From Paenibacillus contaminans (GTDB lineage Bacteria > Bacillota > Bacilli > Paenibacillales > NBRC-103111), in NCBI RefSeq assembly GCF_003285015.1, contig NZ_QMFB01000037.1, positions 621 to 64,620 on the forward strand: a stretch of 64,000 bases of DNA, given 5' to 3'. Below are positions 25,097 to 34,575 of the stretch, in pieces. The notes under the pieces are model-generated. The model saw only the letters and a program-made list of their open reading frames with translations, had not been told where the DNA came from and did no database searches. Position 1 is the first letter of the stretch. Every line of letters begins with the position of its first letter. Made by a program: the position numbers and the translations under genes.

Positions 25097-26131
25097 TTAG
25101 ATATCTCCTTGCTGTATGGCTTGTAGCGGCTCAACTTTTCGAATTTGAAGACCGGAAAGTGTTGCACCGATAAATCCAATGATTAAGAATAAGATCGACA
25201 ATTGAATGGTTGTCCCGATCGTCAGACTAAAAGGCATGCCTTGCGGTGCGATCCTATTAAAGCCCTGACTGAGTGCGATGGATAATACTAGTGCGATTGC
25301 GGTAATGAAGAACATTTGAGCCCACATCATACGGAATAATGTACTTGTTTTTACACCGATTGCTTTCAAGATCCCGTATAATCCGATCTTCTGCACATTC
25401 ATCATATAGAAGAAAATCGCAAACAACATGCCGCTAATGGCGACTAAAAACCAAATAATCATATTAAGGGACATTTGTTCTGCACTATAGCTCGCAATGG
25501 TGTTCAGAAACTGATCATTTGAAAATGATTGTAATCCGTCAATAAACTGTGGTTGATCCTGCCCTGGGATGAAAAGCAATTGCATCGTATTCACACGGTA
25601 CATTTCTTTATAGTTATCCATATGGATAAAAGCAACGGGTGCGTGGCTGTATTTCTTCTGGTCCGCAAATCCGATGACTTTAAATTCACCGCTGAACTGA
25701 TTGTTTGTTAATACATCTCCTACTTGAATACCGTCTTTCTCTAAAGAACGATCTAAAACAATTTCTCCCGGATTCACGTTCTCGAACAAAGTAGATTCGG
25801 TTGAAGTCACAAAAGCAACACCATGCTGCTTGTCCTCTGCATCGTTCACAAATCCCATCTGAATGGAAAGTGCTGCCGCATCTTTATGTTCCTTTAAGAT
25901 GTTTTCTTGTACACTTGGATCTATTTTGGAAAGATTATAGGTTTCATTGGCTTGTTCATTCATATAGAAATGACCAGCGCGTAGATCCTTGATTAAAGCT
26001 GCATTATCTTGTGATAAACCATTGGCGAGTCCCGATATGATAAAGGTTAAAAAACTAACTAAAAAAATTATGGAGCCTAGAATAATAAACTTCGCTTTAC
26101 TCTTCTTGATTTCTTTCCATGCCATATTCAT
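25097..26131 (-). CDS. FtsX/HrtB-like ABC exporter permease
   Basis: 344 residues from ATG 26131 (MNMAWKEIKKSKAKFIILGS), with GGGAGG just upstream; a longer in-frame extension lacks a ribosome site. One N-terminal transmembrane helix is followed by a periplasm-type (here extracellular) domain of about 200 residues and three C-terminal helices (LNMIIWFLVAISGMLFAIFF, FFITAIALVLSIALSQGF, LSILFLIIGFIGATLSG), which is the MacB/HrtB layout. It pairs with the ATPase encoded immediately downstream. Confidence 0.85.
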   Translation of the reverse strand: MNMAWKEIKKSKAKFIILGSIIFLVSFLTFIISGLANGLSQDNAALIKDLRAGHFYMNEQANETYNLSKIDPSVQENILKEHKDAAALSIQMGFVNDAEDKQHGVAFVTSTESTLFENVNPGEIVLDRSLEKDGIQVGDVLTNNQFSGEFKVIGFADQKKYSHAPVAFIHMDNYKEMYRVNTMQLLFIPGQDQPQFIDGLQSFSNDQFLNTIASYSAEQMSLNMIIWFLVAISGMLFAIFFYMMNVQKIGLYGILKAIGVKTSTLFRMMWAQMFFITAIALVLSIALSQGFNRIAPQGMPFSLTIGTTIQLSILFLIIGFIGATLSGLQIRKVEPLQAIQQGDI

Positions 26132-26314
26132 AACTGTGCCTCCCTCTCTCTGTTGCACTATGAGTATACAGTTGCAATATGAACGGAGGATGAACGGAGC
26201 ATTACAAGCTAGTATTGTTTGTTTTTGTTTGTTTATTCGGTATGGCAATTAAATTAATGATGCTATAATATAAAATATTCGCTAAATTAACTGTTGTAGA
26301 AGGGGATACACATT

Positions 26315-27004
26315 ATGAAACGTATGTACACGGGAAAGACGAAAGATGTATATGAGCTGGAAAATGGGGATTACCTGCTGAAGTTTAAGGATGATGTAAC
26401 AGGGGAGAACGGAGTGTTCGATCCCGGCGCCAATACAGTCGGGTTAGTCATGGAAGGTGCAGGGCGGGCAGGACTCCGCTTAACGAGGTTCTTTTTCGAG
26501 AAATTGAATGCAGCGAACATTCCGACGCATTACATCGATGCGGATATCGAGAAAGCAACGATGACCGTTGCTCCCGCCTCTGTGTTCGGCAAAGGGCTTG
26601 AGGTCATATGTCGCTATCGTGCGGTAGGAAGCTTTCTTCGTCGTTATGGCTTATATGCGCAAGAAGGGCAACCACTGGATGCATTTGTGGAAGTGACGTT
26701 AAAGGATGATGCGCGTCAAGATCCGCCGATCAGCAAGTCCGCTCTTGAAATGCTGCATATTTTGTCGGCAGAAGAGTATGCAGATCTGGAAAAACTGACG
26801 AAGCAAATCAGTCAAGTCGTGAAAGACGAGCTTAGCAAGAAGGGCATCGAGCTGTATGATATCAAGTTGGAATTTGGCCGGTTGAAAAAGGACGGGCAAG
26901 TTGTTCTTATCGATGAGATATCTGGGGGGAACATGAGAGCTTACAAGGACGGCGTGTACATAGAACCGCTTGAGCTGGAAAAGCTCATGCTGGCAGGAGA
27001 ATAA
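26315..27004 (+). CDS. purC: SAICAR synthetase (phosphoribosylaminoimidazole-succinocarboxamide synthase)
   Basis: 229 residues matching the PurC family: YTGKTKDVYELENGDYLLKF, RLTRFFFEKLNAANIPTHYI, VICRYRAVGSFLRRYG, DDARQDPPIS, and the C-terminal DEISGGNMRAYKDG. The enzyme joins aspartate to CAIR with ATP in purine synthesis. It stands alone here between an exporter and a sugar locus, not in a pur operon, so it may be a second copy. AGAAGGGGA precedes the ATG, and a TATAAT lies at 26264-26269. A strong terminator follows. Confidence 0.9.
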   Translation: MKRMYTGKTKDVYELENGDYLLKFKDDVTGENGVFDPGANTVGLVMEGAGRAGLRLTRFFFEKLNAANIPTHYIDADIEKATMTVAPASVFGKGLEVICRYRAVGSFLRRYGLYAQEGQPLDAFVEVTLKDDARQDPPISKSALEMLHILSAEEYADLEKLTKQISQVVKDELSKKGIELYDIKLEFGRLKKDGQVVLIDEISGGNMRAYKDGVYIEPLELEKLMLAGE

Positions 27005-27048
27005 ACCGTTCGCGTATTTACTTGAGAAAGCCTGAGAGACCTACTTAG

Positions 27049-27091
27049 AAACCGTTCTTCTTCCAGTATATTTCTGGATGGAACGGTTTTT
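27049..27091 (+). terminator. Terminator after purC
   Basis: AAACCGTTC (27049-27057) pairs with GAACGGTTT (27081-27089), with a second inner stem TCCAG/CTGGA, followed by a T run. Confidence 0.85.
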
Positions 27092-27748
27092 ATGTTGAGC
27101 AGAGCGGATGGTCCATTAATAGACTTTCAAACCTAAAAAACATTTTGAAGCGGGCAAACAATCCTCTGTTTCAAGGGAACTGGAAAATGGCGAGGCTTAG
27201 GGAATTGGAGACCGGAGGACATCTTTCCCCAAGCTTATTGCCTTTTCTTCAATAATTCGATGAAAAGGTCGCGCTTTCGGTTTTTATCAATTAGGGGCGG
27301 GCATAATAGAAACACCCCAACGCGGTATGAGGGCACAGCTGGTTTAGAGAAAGACTCGAAGTATAAAAGGATTAAAAGCTGAATTTCGTATTCATGTTGT
27401 TGCCCAAATGACATCAAATTTGCATTGATAGCAATAAATTTCCGTTTTCTCTAATGTGGTCGTAGGTTACAATAGGAACACTATATGTTAACGGTTTCAC
27501 GGTCGGGTGATTTGTTTTAGAAAGGAAATAAACTATTCTGAAATGGCTGCTTTTCATTTCTAATCGTATATACTCCAATGGTTTCTATCCCTTTATTTGA
27601 CAGGTTAATCGCACTACAAAATATCAGTTCAAAGGCAAAACGCAATGACGCTTTCCTTAAATGTTACATATCGGCACAAAATTGTGGCATCGCGCGCATA
27701 ACTTTATAACTTACAAGAAGCCGCTATGCTTTATAATTTTAGTCCACA
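27092..27748. other. Intergenic region upstream of the AraC-type sensor regulator
   Basis: About 650 bp without a supported gene. It contains a cre-like site at 27485-27499 and a TTGACA at 27597-27602 that could be a -35 element, but no clear -10 at standard spacing. A 60-residue minus-strand open frame at 27235-27417 has no ribosome site. Confidence 0.45.
27485..27499 (+). promoter_or_regulatory. Cre-like operator upstream of the sugar locus
   Basis: ATGTTAACGGTTTCA fits the catabolite-responsive element WTGNAANCGNWNNCW with one mismatch. It lies 250 bp upstream of the carbohydrate regulator, where CcpA control would be sensible. Confidence 0.4.
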
Positions 27749-30187
27749 ATGCGGCTGCATAATTTGTGGGTTGCGGTTAGTCAGCGATATGGGAAAGGAG
27801 TGGTCGTTCTGCTAAGTAGATGGCTCATTTCGGCAAAAAAGAAGCATTTCTACATTAAATTATTCACGTACACAATGGTAATCGTTTTACTGCCTATTCT
27901 GATTATTAGCCTCGTGTTGTATCGCAACATAACGTCGGTCATGCAGACTGAGCTGCGCACGGCAAACGAAATGTATTTGAAGCAGACGGTCGATACGATG
28001 GAGATGATCGTCAAGCACATCGGCACGAGCTTCCAACAAACGGTACTCAGCGGCGCGATCAAGGAGTTTGAGGCGTTCCCGCTCGGCAGCTATTACGAGA
28101 CGTTGGACGGAGTTTATCGGGACGAGGACTTGCGCGAGTTGTACTTGTACGTGAACAGCAAGTCGAATGCGCAGTGGTATTTGAACAATTTGAAAGAATC
28201 GAATGAATTCATCCATTCCGTCTATTATTTTGATCATAACAAACATATCGTGCTGACCGGTAGCGCCAATTTTACGTTTGACGATTTCTACGATGATACG
28301 TGGAGTTTGTCGACGGAAGGCATAAGCGCGTATCCGACGATCAGCGAGCTGCGTGAAGCGAAACAACTGGACGGTACACGCAAGCTGGTGCTGCCGATCG
28401 TCTACATGTCTGCCTCCTTGTCTGACAGTTATGTGGTGATCAACCTTGATGCGGAAATGATCTATAGCGCCGTCTTCCACAAGCTGATCCGCGATGGCAA
28501 CCACGCGTTTTTCGTGCTGTCCGCTGGCGGAAAGCTGATGTTCTACGATCGCCAATTTGCGGTCAGCGAGCAGATGAGCGGCGACCCGAATGTACTGCGT
28601 CTCATTGAGGAGCACAGGCAAGGCTCTTTCGAAACGGAAATGCTGGGCAAACAGTGGCACGTGACGAATATGTCTTCCGAAGTGCTCGGATGGACGTTTA
28701 TCAACGGGATACTGGTGAACAACATTTATAAAAGCGTTAACAACACGAAAAATTTGATTCTGTTCACGGCGCTGATGCTTGTTGCGGCTAGCGGCGTATT
28801 CGTCTTTATTACATCGCGCAACATATATAATCCGATCCGTCATCTGCTGTCATTCGTCAAAGACAAGAGCTATGAAGGCGGCGGGACCGCCACAAATCCT
28901 AAAGTGTTTGGTGAATTGAAAGTTATTCGCAGCAGCCTTATGGAAGCATACGAGCTGCAGGAGAGCTTGCAGAAGAGATTGAAGGAGAGTCTGCCCGCCT
29001 ACAAAAAGATGTACGTCCACTCCCTGCTGCGCCCCAACCACTTTACACTCGAGGAGATCGACGATCGGCTGCGATTCCTCGGGCTGGGACTCTATTTGGA
29101 CGATATTGCGCTTTTTGTGATAACGCTTACAGAAATCGCCGATCCCGAAGCGGACGTTGAGCGAATGAAGATGAACAAGCTGAGAATCGAAGACATGATC
29201 GAAGCGATGATTCCGGCCGGCAGGAACCGGATCGTGATGGAGCTGATCGAGGATCGCTTTGTCGTCATGATCAACTGTCACCCAACGCAAATGACGGACA
29301 TGATCGCACTCGCTGAGCGGGTTGCACATGATATTCGGCAATTGATCGGAATCGGTTGTACGATCGGAATCGGCAACCATTCGCGGACGGTTTGTGAGCT
29401 GCAGAGGGCGTATTCGGAAGCGAAAGAAGCGCAGCGGCACCGCGTCATCTCGGGCAACAGCGATGTTATCTACATCGAGGATGTCAGGCTGGAGAATATT
29501 CCGCTGCTTGTTTATCCGAAGGAGAAGGAAGCCGCGTTAAACAATTACATACTCAACGGAGAGATGGAAGAGGCACTAGGGATGTTCACTGAGTTTGTCA
29601 AAGATTTGAAGGAGCAGCAGCGCAAAGTTGATTTTCGCCAGTTGCAGCAAGCGTTTATCCGGCTGCTTGGCAGCTTGGTAGAGACGGCCGCAAGCCTCAG
29701 ACTTGACATCGAGAGCGTACTGCGACGCAAGACGAATCTGTATGAGGTGCTGCTCAAGAAAAAAGATCTGAAAGAAATTGAAGAATGGTTCTCGGACATT
29801 ATCGGCGATTTCACAACTTATATCGGCCAAGCTTACAAAGAAAAGAACAACAAATACGTGAAGCAGGCGTTTCGGCTGCTTGAACAAACGTATTGCGATA
29901 ATATTTCGCTCGTCCAGATCTCCGAGCAGTTGCAGCTTAGCCCGTCATATTTCAGCCGCCTTTTCAAGGAACATACCGGCCAATCGTTCTCCGAATACGT
30001 GATGACAGCAAGAGTCGAATCTGGCAAGAAGCTGTTGCTCGAATCGAAATTGTTGATCAAGGATATCTCTGAGCGGATCGGCTATAACAATACGAATTAT
30101 TTCATCAAAGTATTCAAAGAGCATACGGGACTTACGCCCGGCGAATATCGAAAAATGCATGGATGGGAGGAGCTTGCGACCGAATGA
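27749..30187 (+). CDS. Membrane-bound AraC-family sensor/regulator (YesS/YtdP type)
   Basis: About 812 residues. A transmembrane helix (YTMVIVLLPILIISLVLY), an extracellular sensor region of about 270 residues, and a second helix (LILFTALMLVAASGVFVFI) are followed by a long cytoplasmic linker and two AraC helix-turn-helix motifs at the C-terminus (ISLVQISEQLQLSPSYFSRL and IKDISERIGYNNTNYFIKVF). Paenibacillaceae place such one-protein sensors beside lipoprotein-dependent sugar ABC transporters. The start is uncertain: ATG 27749 has no ribosome site, whereas GGGAAAGGAG at 27791-27800 could serve a GTG or CTG near 27800-27811. Sensed ligand: probably the sugar imported by the genes downstream. 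Confidence 0.85.
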   Translation: MRLHNLWVAVSQRYGKGVVVLLSRWLISAKKKHFYIKLFTYTMVIVLLPILIISLVLYRNITSVMQTELRTANEMYLKQTVDTMEMIVKHIGTSFQQTVLSGAIKEFEAFPLGSYYETLDGVYRDEDLRELYLYVNSKSNAQWYLNNLKESNEFIHSVYYFDHNKHIVLTGSANFTFDDFYDDTWSLSTEGISAYPTISELREAKQLDGTRKLVLPIVYMSASLSDSYVVINLDAEMIYSAVFHKLIRDGNHAFFVLSAGGKLMFYDRQFAVSEQMSGDPNVLRLIEEHRQGSFETEMLGKQWHVTNMSSEVLGWTFINGILVNNIYKSVNNTKNLILFTALMLVAASGVFVFITSRNIYNPIRHLLSFVKDKSYEGGGTATNPKVFGELKVIRSSLMEAYELQESLQKRLKESLPAYKKMYVHSLLRPNHFTLEEIDDRLRFLGLGLYLDDIALFVITLTEIADPEADVERMKMNKLRIEDMIEAMIPAGRNRIVMELIEDRFVVMINCHPTQMTDMIALAERVAHDIRQLIGIGCTIGIGNHSRTVCELQRAYSEAKEAQRHRVISGNSDVIYIEDVRLENIPLLVYPKEKEAALNNYILNGEMEEALGMFTEFVKDLKEQQRKVDFRQLQQAFIRLLGSLVETAASLRLDIESVLRRKTNLYEVLLKKKDLKEIEEWFSDIIGDFTTYIGQAYKEKNNKYVKQAFRLLEQTYCDNISLVQISEQLQLSPSYFSRLFKEHTGQSFSEYVMTARVESGKKLLLESKLLIKDISERIGYNNTNYFIKVFKEHTGLTPGEYRKMHGWEELATE

Positions 30188-30245
30188 AGTGCCATAATCT
30201 TGCAGTTGGTAATTAAGTGGCATGGAAAGCATAACTTTGCTATTT
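30178..30245 (+). promoter_or_regulatory. Triplicated leader block, copy 1 (before the Gfo/Idh gene)
   Basis: Starts within the last codons of the AraC-type gene. It has AGTGCCATAAT, then TGCAGTTGGTAAT, AAGTGGCATGGAAAGC and ATAACTTTGCTATTT; copies 2 and 3 lie at 31540 and 34385. TGCCA and TGGCA form an inverted repeat about 22 bp apart, a plausible operator. Confidence 0.7.
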
Positions 30246-30315
30246 ATACCGGCGCATTTTTGTGTAAAAATCCAGTCAAATACTATTATTTTATTATTTT
30301 GGAGGCACAAAAATT

Positions 30316-31344
30316 ATGAAATTGAAAGCCGTACTTGTTGGGACTAAGGGGTGGGCGGATGCTCATGCCAATGCTTACCGAGCATGTAATAGCATTGAAC
30401 TGGTAGGTATTTGTGGTCATTCCAATTTAGACAGACTGAATGCTCTTGCAGATAAATACCAGATCCCCAATCGTTCCTTGAATTTAGCAGAATTGTTGCA
30501 TGCAACGAACCCGGATGTTGTCGATATTGTTACAGGTGCGGATGTGAGACTTGAATTGGTGAAGGTGATTGTGCAGTTTCCTAGTGTTAAATTAATCAAT
30601 ATTGAAAAACCGATGGCACTAACACCATCCGATGCCTATGAGATTGAGCGTATATGTAAAGCGCATAACAAACTGGTGACGGTTAACCACCAACATAAAT
30701 ATTTGCCAGCCTGGAGTAAGGCCCGCAATTTGTTACAAGCAGGTGCCATAGGTCAAATCGAGTTTATTCGCGCTTCTTCAAGAGCAAACATTATGGAGCA
30801 AGGCTCACATATCATTGATATGGTCATGTTCTTTAATGATTTCAGTCCTGTAAGCTGGGTGATGGGGCAAACCGGACTATGTGGAGGAACGTCCTCAATC
30901 GTCGCGCCGGATGAGTCGATGGCTGCTATATTATTCGAAAATGGCGTTCGCGCAACTATCGAATGCGGGGCATTCGCAAGGTCTATTCCAGGGGAAACGA
31001 ATCTGCACTTACATATCGGTCTTGATGTTTATGGGTCGGAGGGGCAGCTGAAAATTGCCTTAAATCAGAACCTGGAAGTGATAAATTATAGGACCCACTT
31101 ACATACAATTGAGAAATCGAGTTGGGAAGAAGGGTATATGGCGGCGTTGATTGCTTATCTGGACTCGATTAATGAATATGTGTTAAATAAAGAATCAGGG
31201 CATTTGTGTGACCTTGAGCATTCGATGCTGTCATACCAAGTTATTATGGCAATCTATCATTCAGCTAAATACGGGGGGAAGGTGAATTTGCCTCATCACT
31301 TTGAGGATAGCATCGTGGAAAGATTTCTCGCAGTCCAATCATAG
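30316..31344 (+). CDS. Gfo/Idh/MocA-family oxidoreductase
   Basis: 342 residues. It has a Rossmann-like N-terminus (VLVGTKGWADAHANAYRACN), the EKP motif at residues 97-99 (NIEKPMALTPSDAYE), and a typical substrate-domain core (NHQHKYLPAWSKARNLLQAG). This family oxidises or epimerises sugars and inositols with NAD(P). TTGGAGG lies just before ATG 30316. The first glycine-rich loop is GTKGWAD rather than the usual GxGxxG, a small departure. It is flanked by copies of a repeated leader block, so it may be an insertion in the regulator-transporter operon. Confidence 0.87.
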   Translation: MKLKAVLVGTKGWADAHANAYRACNSIELVGICGHSNLDRLNALADKYQIPNRSLNLAELLHATNPDVVDIVTGADVRLELVKVIVQFPSVKLINIEKPMALTPSDAYEIERICKAHNKLVTVNHQHKYLPAWSKARNLLQAGAIGQIEFIRASSRANIMEQGSHIIDMVMFFNDFSPVSWVMGQTGLCGGTSSIVAPDESMAAILFENGVRATIECGAFARSIPGETNLHLHIGLDVYGSEGQLKIALNQNLEVINYRTHLHTIEKSSWEEGYMAALIAYLDSINEYVLNKESGHLCDLEHSMLSYQVIMAIYHSAKYGGKVNLPHHFEDSIVERFLAVQS

Positions 31345-31433
31345 TTGACTTCTCATTATTTATTAAGCTAATAGGCAGCGCTCGACAAAACACCGGCCAA
31401 CGGTGTTTTTTGTGTACTTGGCGGCGCATCGAA

Positions 31434-31546
31434 GCAAGAGTGAAAGTCTCTAGCACGACGTCGCGAGTTGGCGGAAATGCATTAGCTAACCGGAACTCCC
31501 CCGAAGAATATCGCAAAATCCACAGATGGAGGTGCTGTCGACCGAA
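31434..31546 (+). pseudogene. Degenerate 3' end of an AraC-type regulator gene
   Basis: GAAGAATATCGCAAAATCCA at 31503 and the following bases match the last codons of the AraC-type gene (30143-30187), and the GCAAGAGT at 31434 matches its ARVESG codons, with a large deletion between. No frame is maintained. It is fused directly to leader copy 2, just as the intact gene is to copy 1. Confidence 0.65.
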
Positions 31547-31703
31547 TAAAGTGCCATAATGATGCAGTTGGCAATAAAGTGGCATGGAAAGCATAACTTT
31601 GCTATTTTCGAATAACGCGGCACGGTGATAAACTTCGGCCATCAGTATTCGCAATTGGCCAATGCGATGCCGACAATCAAATAATAAAGGGAGGGCAACA
31701 ACG
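31540..31703 (+). promoter_or_regulatory. Triplicated leader block, copy 2 (before the solute-binding protein gene)
   Basis: Contains the same ordered words as copy 1 (AGTGCCATAAT, TGCAGTTGGCAAT, AAGTGGCATGGAAAGC, ATAACTTTGCTATTTT). It shares a further 100 bp with copy 3 (TTTCGAAT, CGGCACGGTGATA, the ribosome site and the first SBP codons). The arrangement suggests it is the parental promoter and leader of the transporter operon. Confidence 0.7.
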
Positions 31704-33254
31704 ATGAAAAAATGGGTGTTGGCGAGCAACGCTCTATGCCTCGTCATTCTGGTAGGGGCAGGCTGTTCGTCAGGCAAAACTGTCGAACCGGCCGTGACTT
31801 CCAATGTGGCATCAGTAAAGCCGGGCGCAACGCCGGGAGAGCAAAAAATTGAGAAGGTATATGTGTACGCAAACGGCGGCAATTTATCGTCGGTAACTGA
31901 CAGCAGCAAACCGGAAGCAGTCGAAGAAGTGCGCAAAGCGATTATTGACAAAATCGGCATTGAGGTCATTCCAATCATCCCGCCGAAAGGCTCGGAGGAT
32001 GACAAATTAAACATTATGCTCGCTTCCAACGAGCCGCTGGACATTTTTAATGGCAGTATGGAGCTTCATCAGGCAAAAGGTGCGGCAATGCCTCTTAACG
32101 ATCTGCTGGACAAATACGGGCAAAATAGCAAAAAGCTGTGGCCGGTTGAATGGAAAGGCGGATGGGAAGCGCTTTCAACGAAGGACGGCCGAATATGGGG
32201 GCTTCCGATCAATGCACCGGCAGCCGGCAACACGGTACTGATCCGGGAAGATTGGATGAAGAAGCTGAATTTGAAAATGCCGACGACGATGGAAGAACTG
32301 GAAGCGATACTGAAGGAATTCAAGGAAAAAGACCCGGCAGGCGGCGGCAAAACGATCCCGTTGCTCACGACTTTAGAGGAACTATCCCATTCGCTTGCCG
32401 CTGGATTTATGGATGTCGGATACGGCAAATGGCTGGATGCGGACGGCAAAGTGAAGCCGGAAGTACTTAACCCGGGGTACAAAGATTTCGTGGCGAAAAT
32501 GGCCGACTGGTACAAGAAAGGGTATATCTACAAAGAAGCGTTCACGATCGAAGGTGCCGAGCAGATCGAATTGATCAAGCAAAACCGCGTAGCGGTCGGG
32601 GCGCACTGGCATTCCCGCGAGCTTGGCAATCAATTTGCGCTGCAATCGAGCGTGCCGGAAGCGAAGTACGTCGTCGCCGATCAGCTCCGGGGACCAAAAG
32701 GACTGACGATGACGATGGGCGGGCCAGGCGGAAACGGGTGGATGATCAGCAAAAATTCGAAAAATCCGATAGCGGCGATGAAATACATGAATTGGCTGCA
32801 AACGGATCTCGACAACTACATGCTGGCCTACTTCGGCATCGAGGGGAAGCATTGGAAGTGGGTGGATAAAACCAATCACGTATACGAGAGACTGAATCGC
32901 GATTACCTCGGCGATCTTATCGCCGCGATGTCGTTCGCCTGGACGATCCAGTTCCGCGATGCCAGCCCGCAAAATGCACCGTCTTTCGAGTATTACAGAA
33001 ACTTCCTGACCAATCCGGAAAAGGCAAAAAAAGTTGCTTTGTTTGATGTGGAGTACAAGTTTGACAGCAATGCACTGGCGGAGAAAATCCCAACGCTTAA
33101 TGACCTGAACCGGATGATTGAGCAGGAGACGATCAAATTCATCCGGGGCGCAAGGCCGATCGGAGAGTGGGACAGCTTCCTGCAAGAGTTGAATAAGGCT
33201 GGTATGGAAAAATGGATTACCGCCTATACAGCGGCTTACAATGAGATAAAGTAG
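31704..33254 (+). CDS. Sugar ABC transporter solute-binding lipoprotein (family 1, LplA-like)
   Basis: 516 residues from ATG 31704, preceded by AAGGGAGGG; 14 extra upstream codons are untranslated leader. The signal peptide ends in the lipobox LVGAGC with lipidated Cys21. The mature part has typical family-1 features (EVIPIIPPKGSEDDKLNIML, GLPINAPAAGNTVLIREDWM, GGPGGNGWMISKNSKNPIA). It captures an oligosaccharide outside the membrane for the permeases encoded at 34607 and 35541. No ATPase gene is present; such systems in Bacillota usually share MsmX-type ATPases. Confidence 0.9.
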   Translation: MKKWVLASNALCLVILVGAGCSSGKTVEPAVTSNVASVKPGATPGEQKIEKVYVYANGGNLSSVTDSSKPEAVEEVRKAIIDKIGIEVIPIIPPKGSEDDKLNIMLASNEPLDIFNGSMELHQAKGAAMPLNDLLDKYGQNSKKLWPVEWKGGWEALSTKDGRIWGLPINAPAAGNTVLIREDWMKKLNLKMPTTMEELEAILKEFKEKDPAGGGKTIPLLTTLEELSHSLAAGFMDVGYGKWLDADGKVKPEVLNPGYKDFVAKMADWYKKGYIYKEAFTIEGAEQIELIKQNRVAVGAHWHSRELGNQFALQSSVPEAKYVVADQLRGPKGLTMTMGGPGGNGWMISKNSKNPIAAMKYMNWLQTDLDNYMLAYFGIEGKHWKWVDKTNHVYERLNRDYLGDLIAAMSFAWTIQFRDASPQNAPSFEYYRNFLTNPEKAKKVALFDVEYKFDSNALAEKIPTLNDLNRMIEQETIKFIRGARPIGEWDSFLQELNKAGMEKWITAYTAAYNEIK

Positions 33255-33360
33255 CTGCACATAGTTGAAGACTTGCTAGGAGGGAAGGCATGTACGCAAG
33301 CGATTCTTTTCGCCGCGAACATGCCTTATCTTCTTATTTAAGGATTGGGAGGAATCTGAA

Positions 33361-34323
33361 ATGCAACTTAAACCTGTAACAGGAACGGATTTATTATGCT
33401 CAACCTTTTGTTTGGGAGGGGCGAGTATTGGCAGTCGCTTGAATCAAGAGGAATCATTCCGTCTCATGGATGCATATGCAGAACGCGGTGGCAATTTTAT
33501 TGATACAGCACAGGTATATGCGAATTGGCTGCCTGCAATTGAAGTTAGCATCAGTGAAAAAACGATCGGCTTATGGATGAAAGCCAGAAAAAACCGCAAT
33601 CAAATGCTGGTGTCCACTAAAGGGGCTCATCCGTTTTTGGAAAGCATGCAGTTATCGAGAATGTCGCAGAAGGATATTGCTCAGGATGTAGAAGGGAGCT
33701 TGCGCAACCTGCAGGTCGATACGATTGATTTTTATATCTTGCATCGTGATGATACGCATAGACCCGTTCAGGAAATTCTCGAAACAATGAATGAGCAGGT
33801 AAAAGCGGGGAGGATCCGTTATTTTGGATGCTCAAATTGGTCTACAGAGCGCATTATCGAAGCGCAGGATTATGCAAAAGCTAACGGTGTTCAAGGATTT
33901 TCCGGTAATCAAATGATGTGGAGCTTAGCGGAAGCCGATCAAACACAAGTTGTCGATCCAACGCTTATTGCTATGGATAGTGTTATGAAGCAGTACCATA
34001 TCGTTTCCGGGATGCCGGCATTTCCTTACTCCTCCCAAGCGCAGGGTTTATTTACTAAATGGGATTCCGGCCAATTTTCCCCGGATGATAGAAGGATCAG
34101 CCCTATGTATAGAACGGCTGTCAACCGAGCAAGATTTGATAGGACTAAGAAACTGGCATCGGAGCTATCGCGTTCAATCACCGAAATTGTTCTCTCCTAT
34201 TTAACCTCGCAGACTTTTCATACTTTCCCGATTATTGGCTGCAGAACACAAGATCAGCTGGAAGCTAGCTTGAAAGCTGAAGATCTGAAATTAACACAAG
34301 ATCAGCTGGCATTTTTGGGATAA
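33361..34323 (+). CDS. Aldo/keto reductase
   Basis: 320 residues. The family signatures GGNFIDTAQVYANW (catalytic Asp and Tyr), MLVSTKGAHP (Lys) and IDFYILHRDD (His) are visible, as is the C-terminal cofactor-binding region (PIIGCRTQDQLEASL). These enzymes reduce sugars or aldehydes with NADPH, or open glycosides by oxidation in some sugar loci. TTGGGAGGA precedes the ATG. It interrupts the usual order of binding protein then permeases and is followed by leader copy 3. Confidence 0.88.
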   Translation: MQLKPVTGTDLLCSTFCLGGASIGSRLNQEESFRLMDAYAERGGNFIDTAQVYANWLPAIEVSISEKTIGLWMKARKNRNQMLVSTKGAHPFLESMQLSRMSQKDIAQDVEGSLRNLQVDTIDFYILHRDDTHRPVQEILETMNEQVKAGRIRYFGCSNWSTERIIEAQDYAKANGVQGFSGNQMMWSLAEADQTQVVDPTLIAMDSVMKQYHIVSGMPAFPYSSQAQGLFTKWDSGQFSPDDRRISPMYRTAVNRARFDRTKKLASELSRSITEIVLSYLTSQTFHTFPIIGCRTQDQLEASLKAEDLKLTQDQLAFLG

Positions 34324-34384
34324 GTAAAGTACTGCGAAGATTATCTGCATTGGGGACATATGGCTGGAGAATATGCCGTTACTC

Positions 34385-34575
34385 GACCGAGAAAAGTTCC
34401 ATAATCATGCAGTTGGCAATAAAGTGGCATGGATAGCATATCATTGCTATTTTCGAATGACTCGGCACGGTGATAGAATGCGGGCATCGGCATTTTGGAT
34501 GAAGTGCTGCCGACAAATCCGATAACGATCAACTATCAAAAGGAGGGTAACGGACGATGAAAAAATGGGGGTGTT
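34385..34575 (+). promoter_or_regulatory. Triplicated leader block, copy 3 (before the permease genes)
   Basis: Matches copy 2 from GACCGA through TGCAGTTGGCAAT, AAGTGGCATGG, GCTATTTTCGAAT, CGGCACGGTGATA and on to GGAGGGTAAC and the first codons of a solute-binding protein gene. It gives the permease genes their own promoter-like region. Confidence 0.7.

Noticed and set aside
27887..28843. 318-residue open frame on the minus strand
   Set aside because: It lies wholly antisense to the AraC-type sensor gene, is Arg/His/Gln-rich as expected for antisense of a GC-biased gene, and has no ribosome site or family resemblance.
32382..33260. 292-residue open frame on the minus strand
   Set aside because: Antisense to the solute-binding protein gene; composition is typical of a codon-bias shadow.
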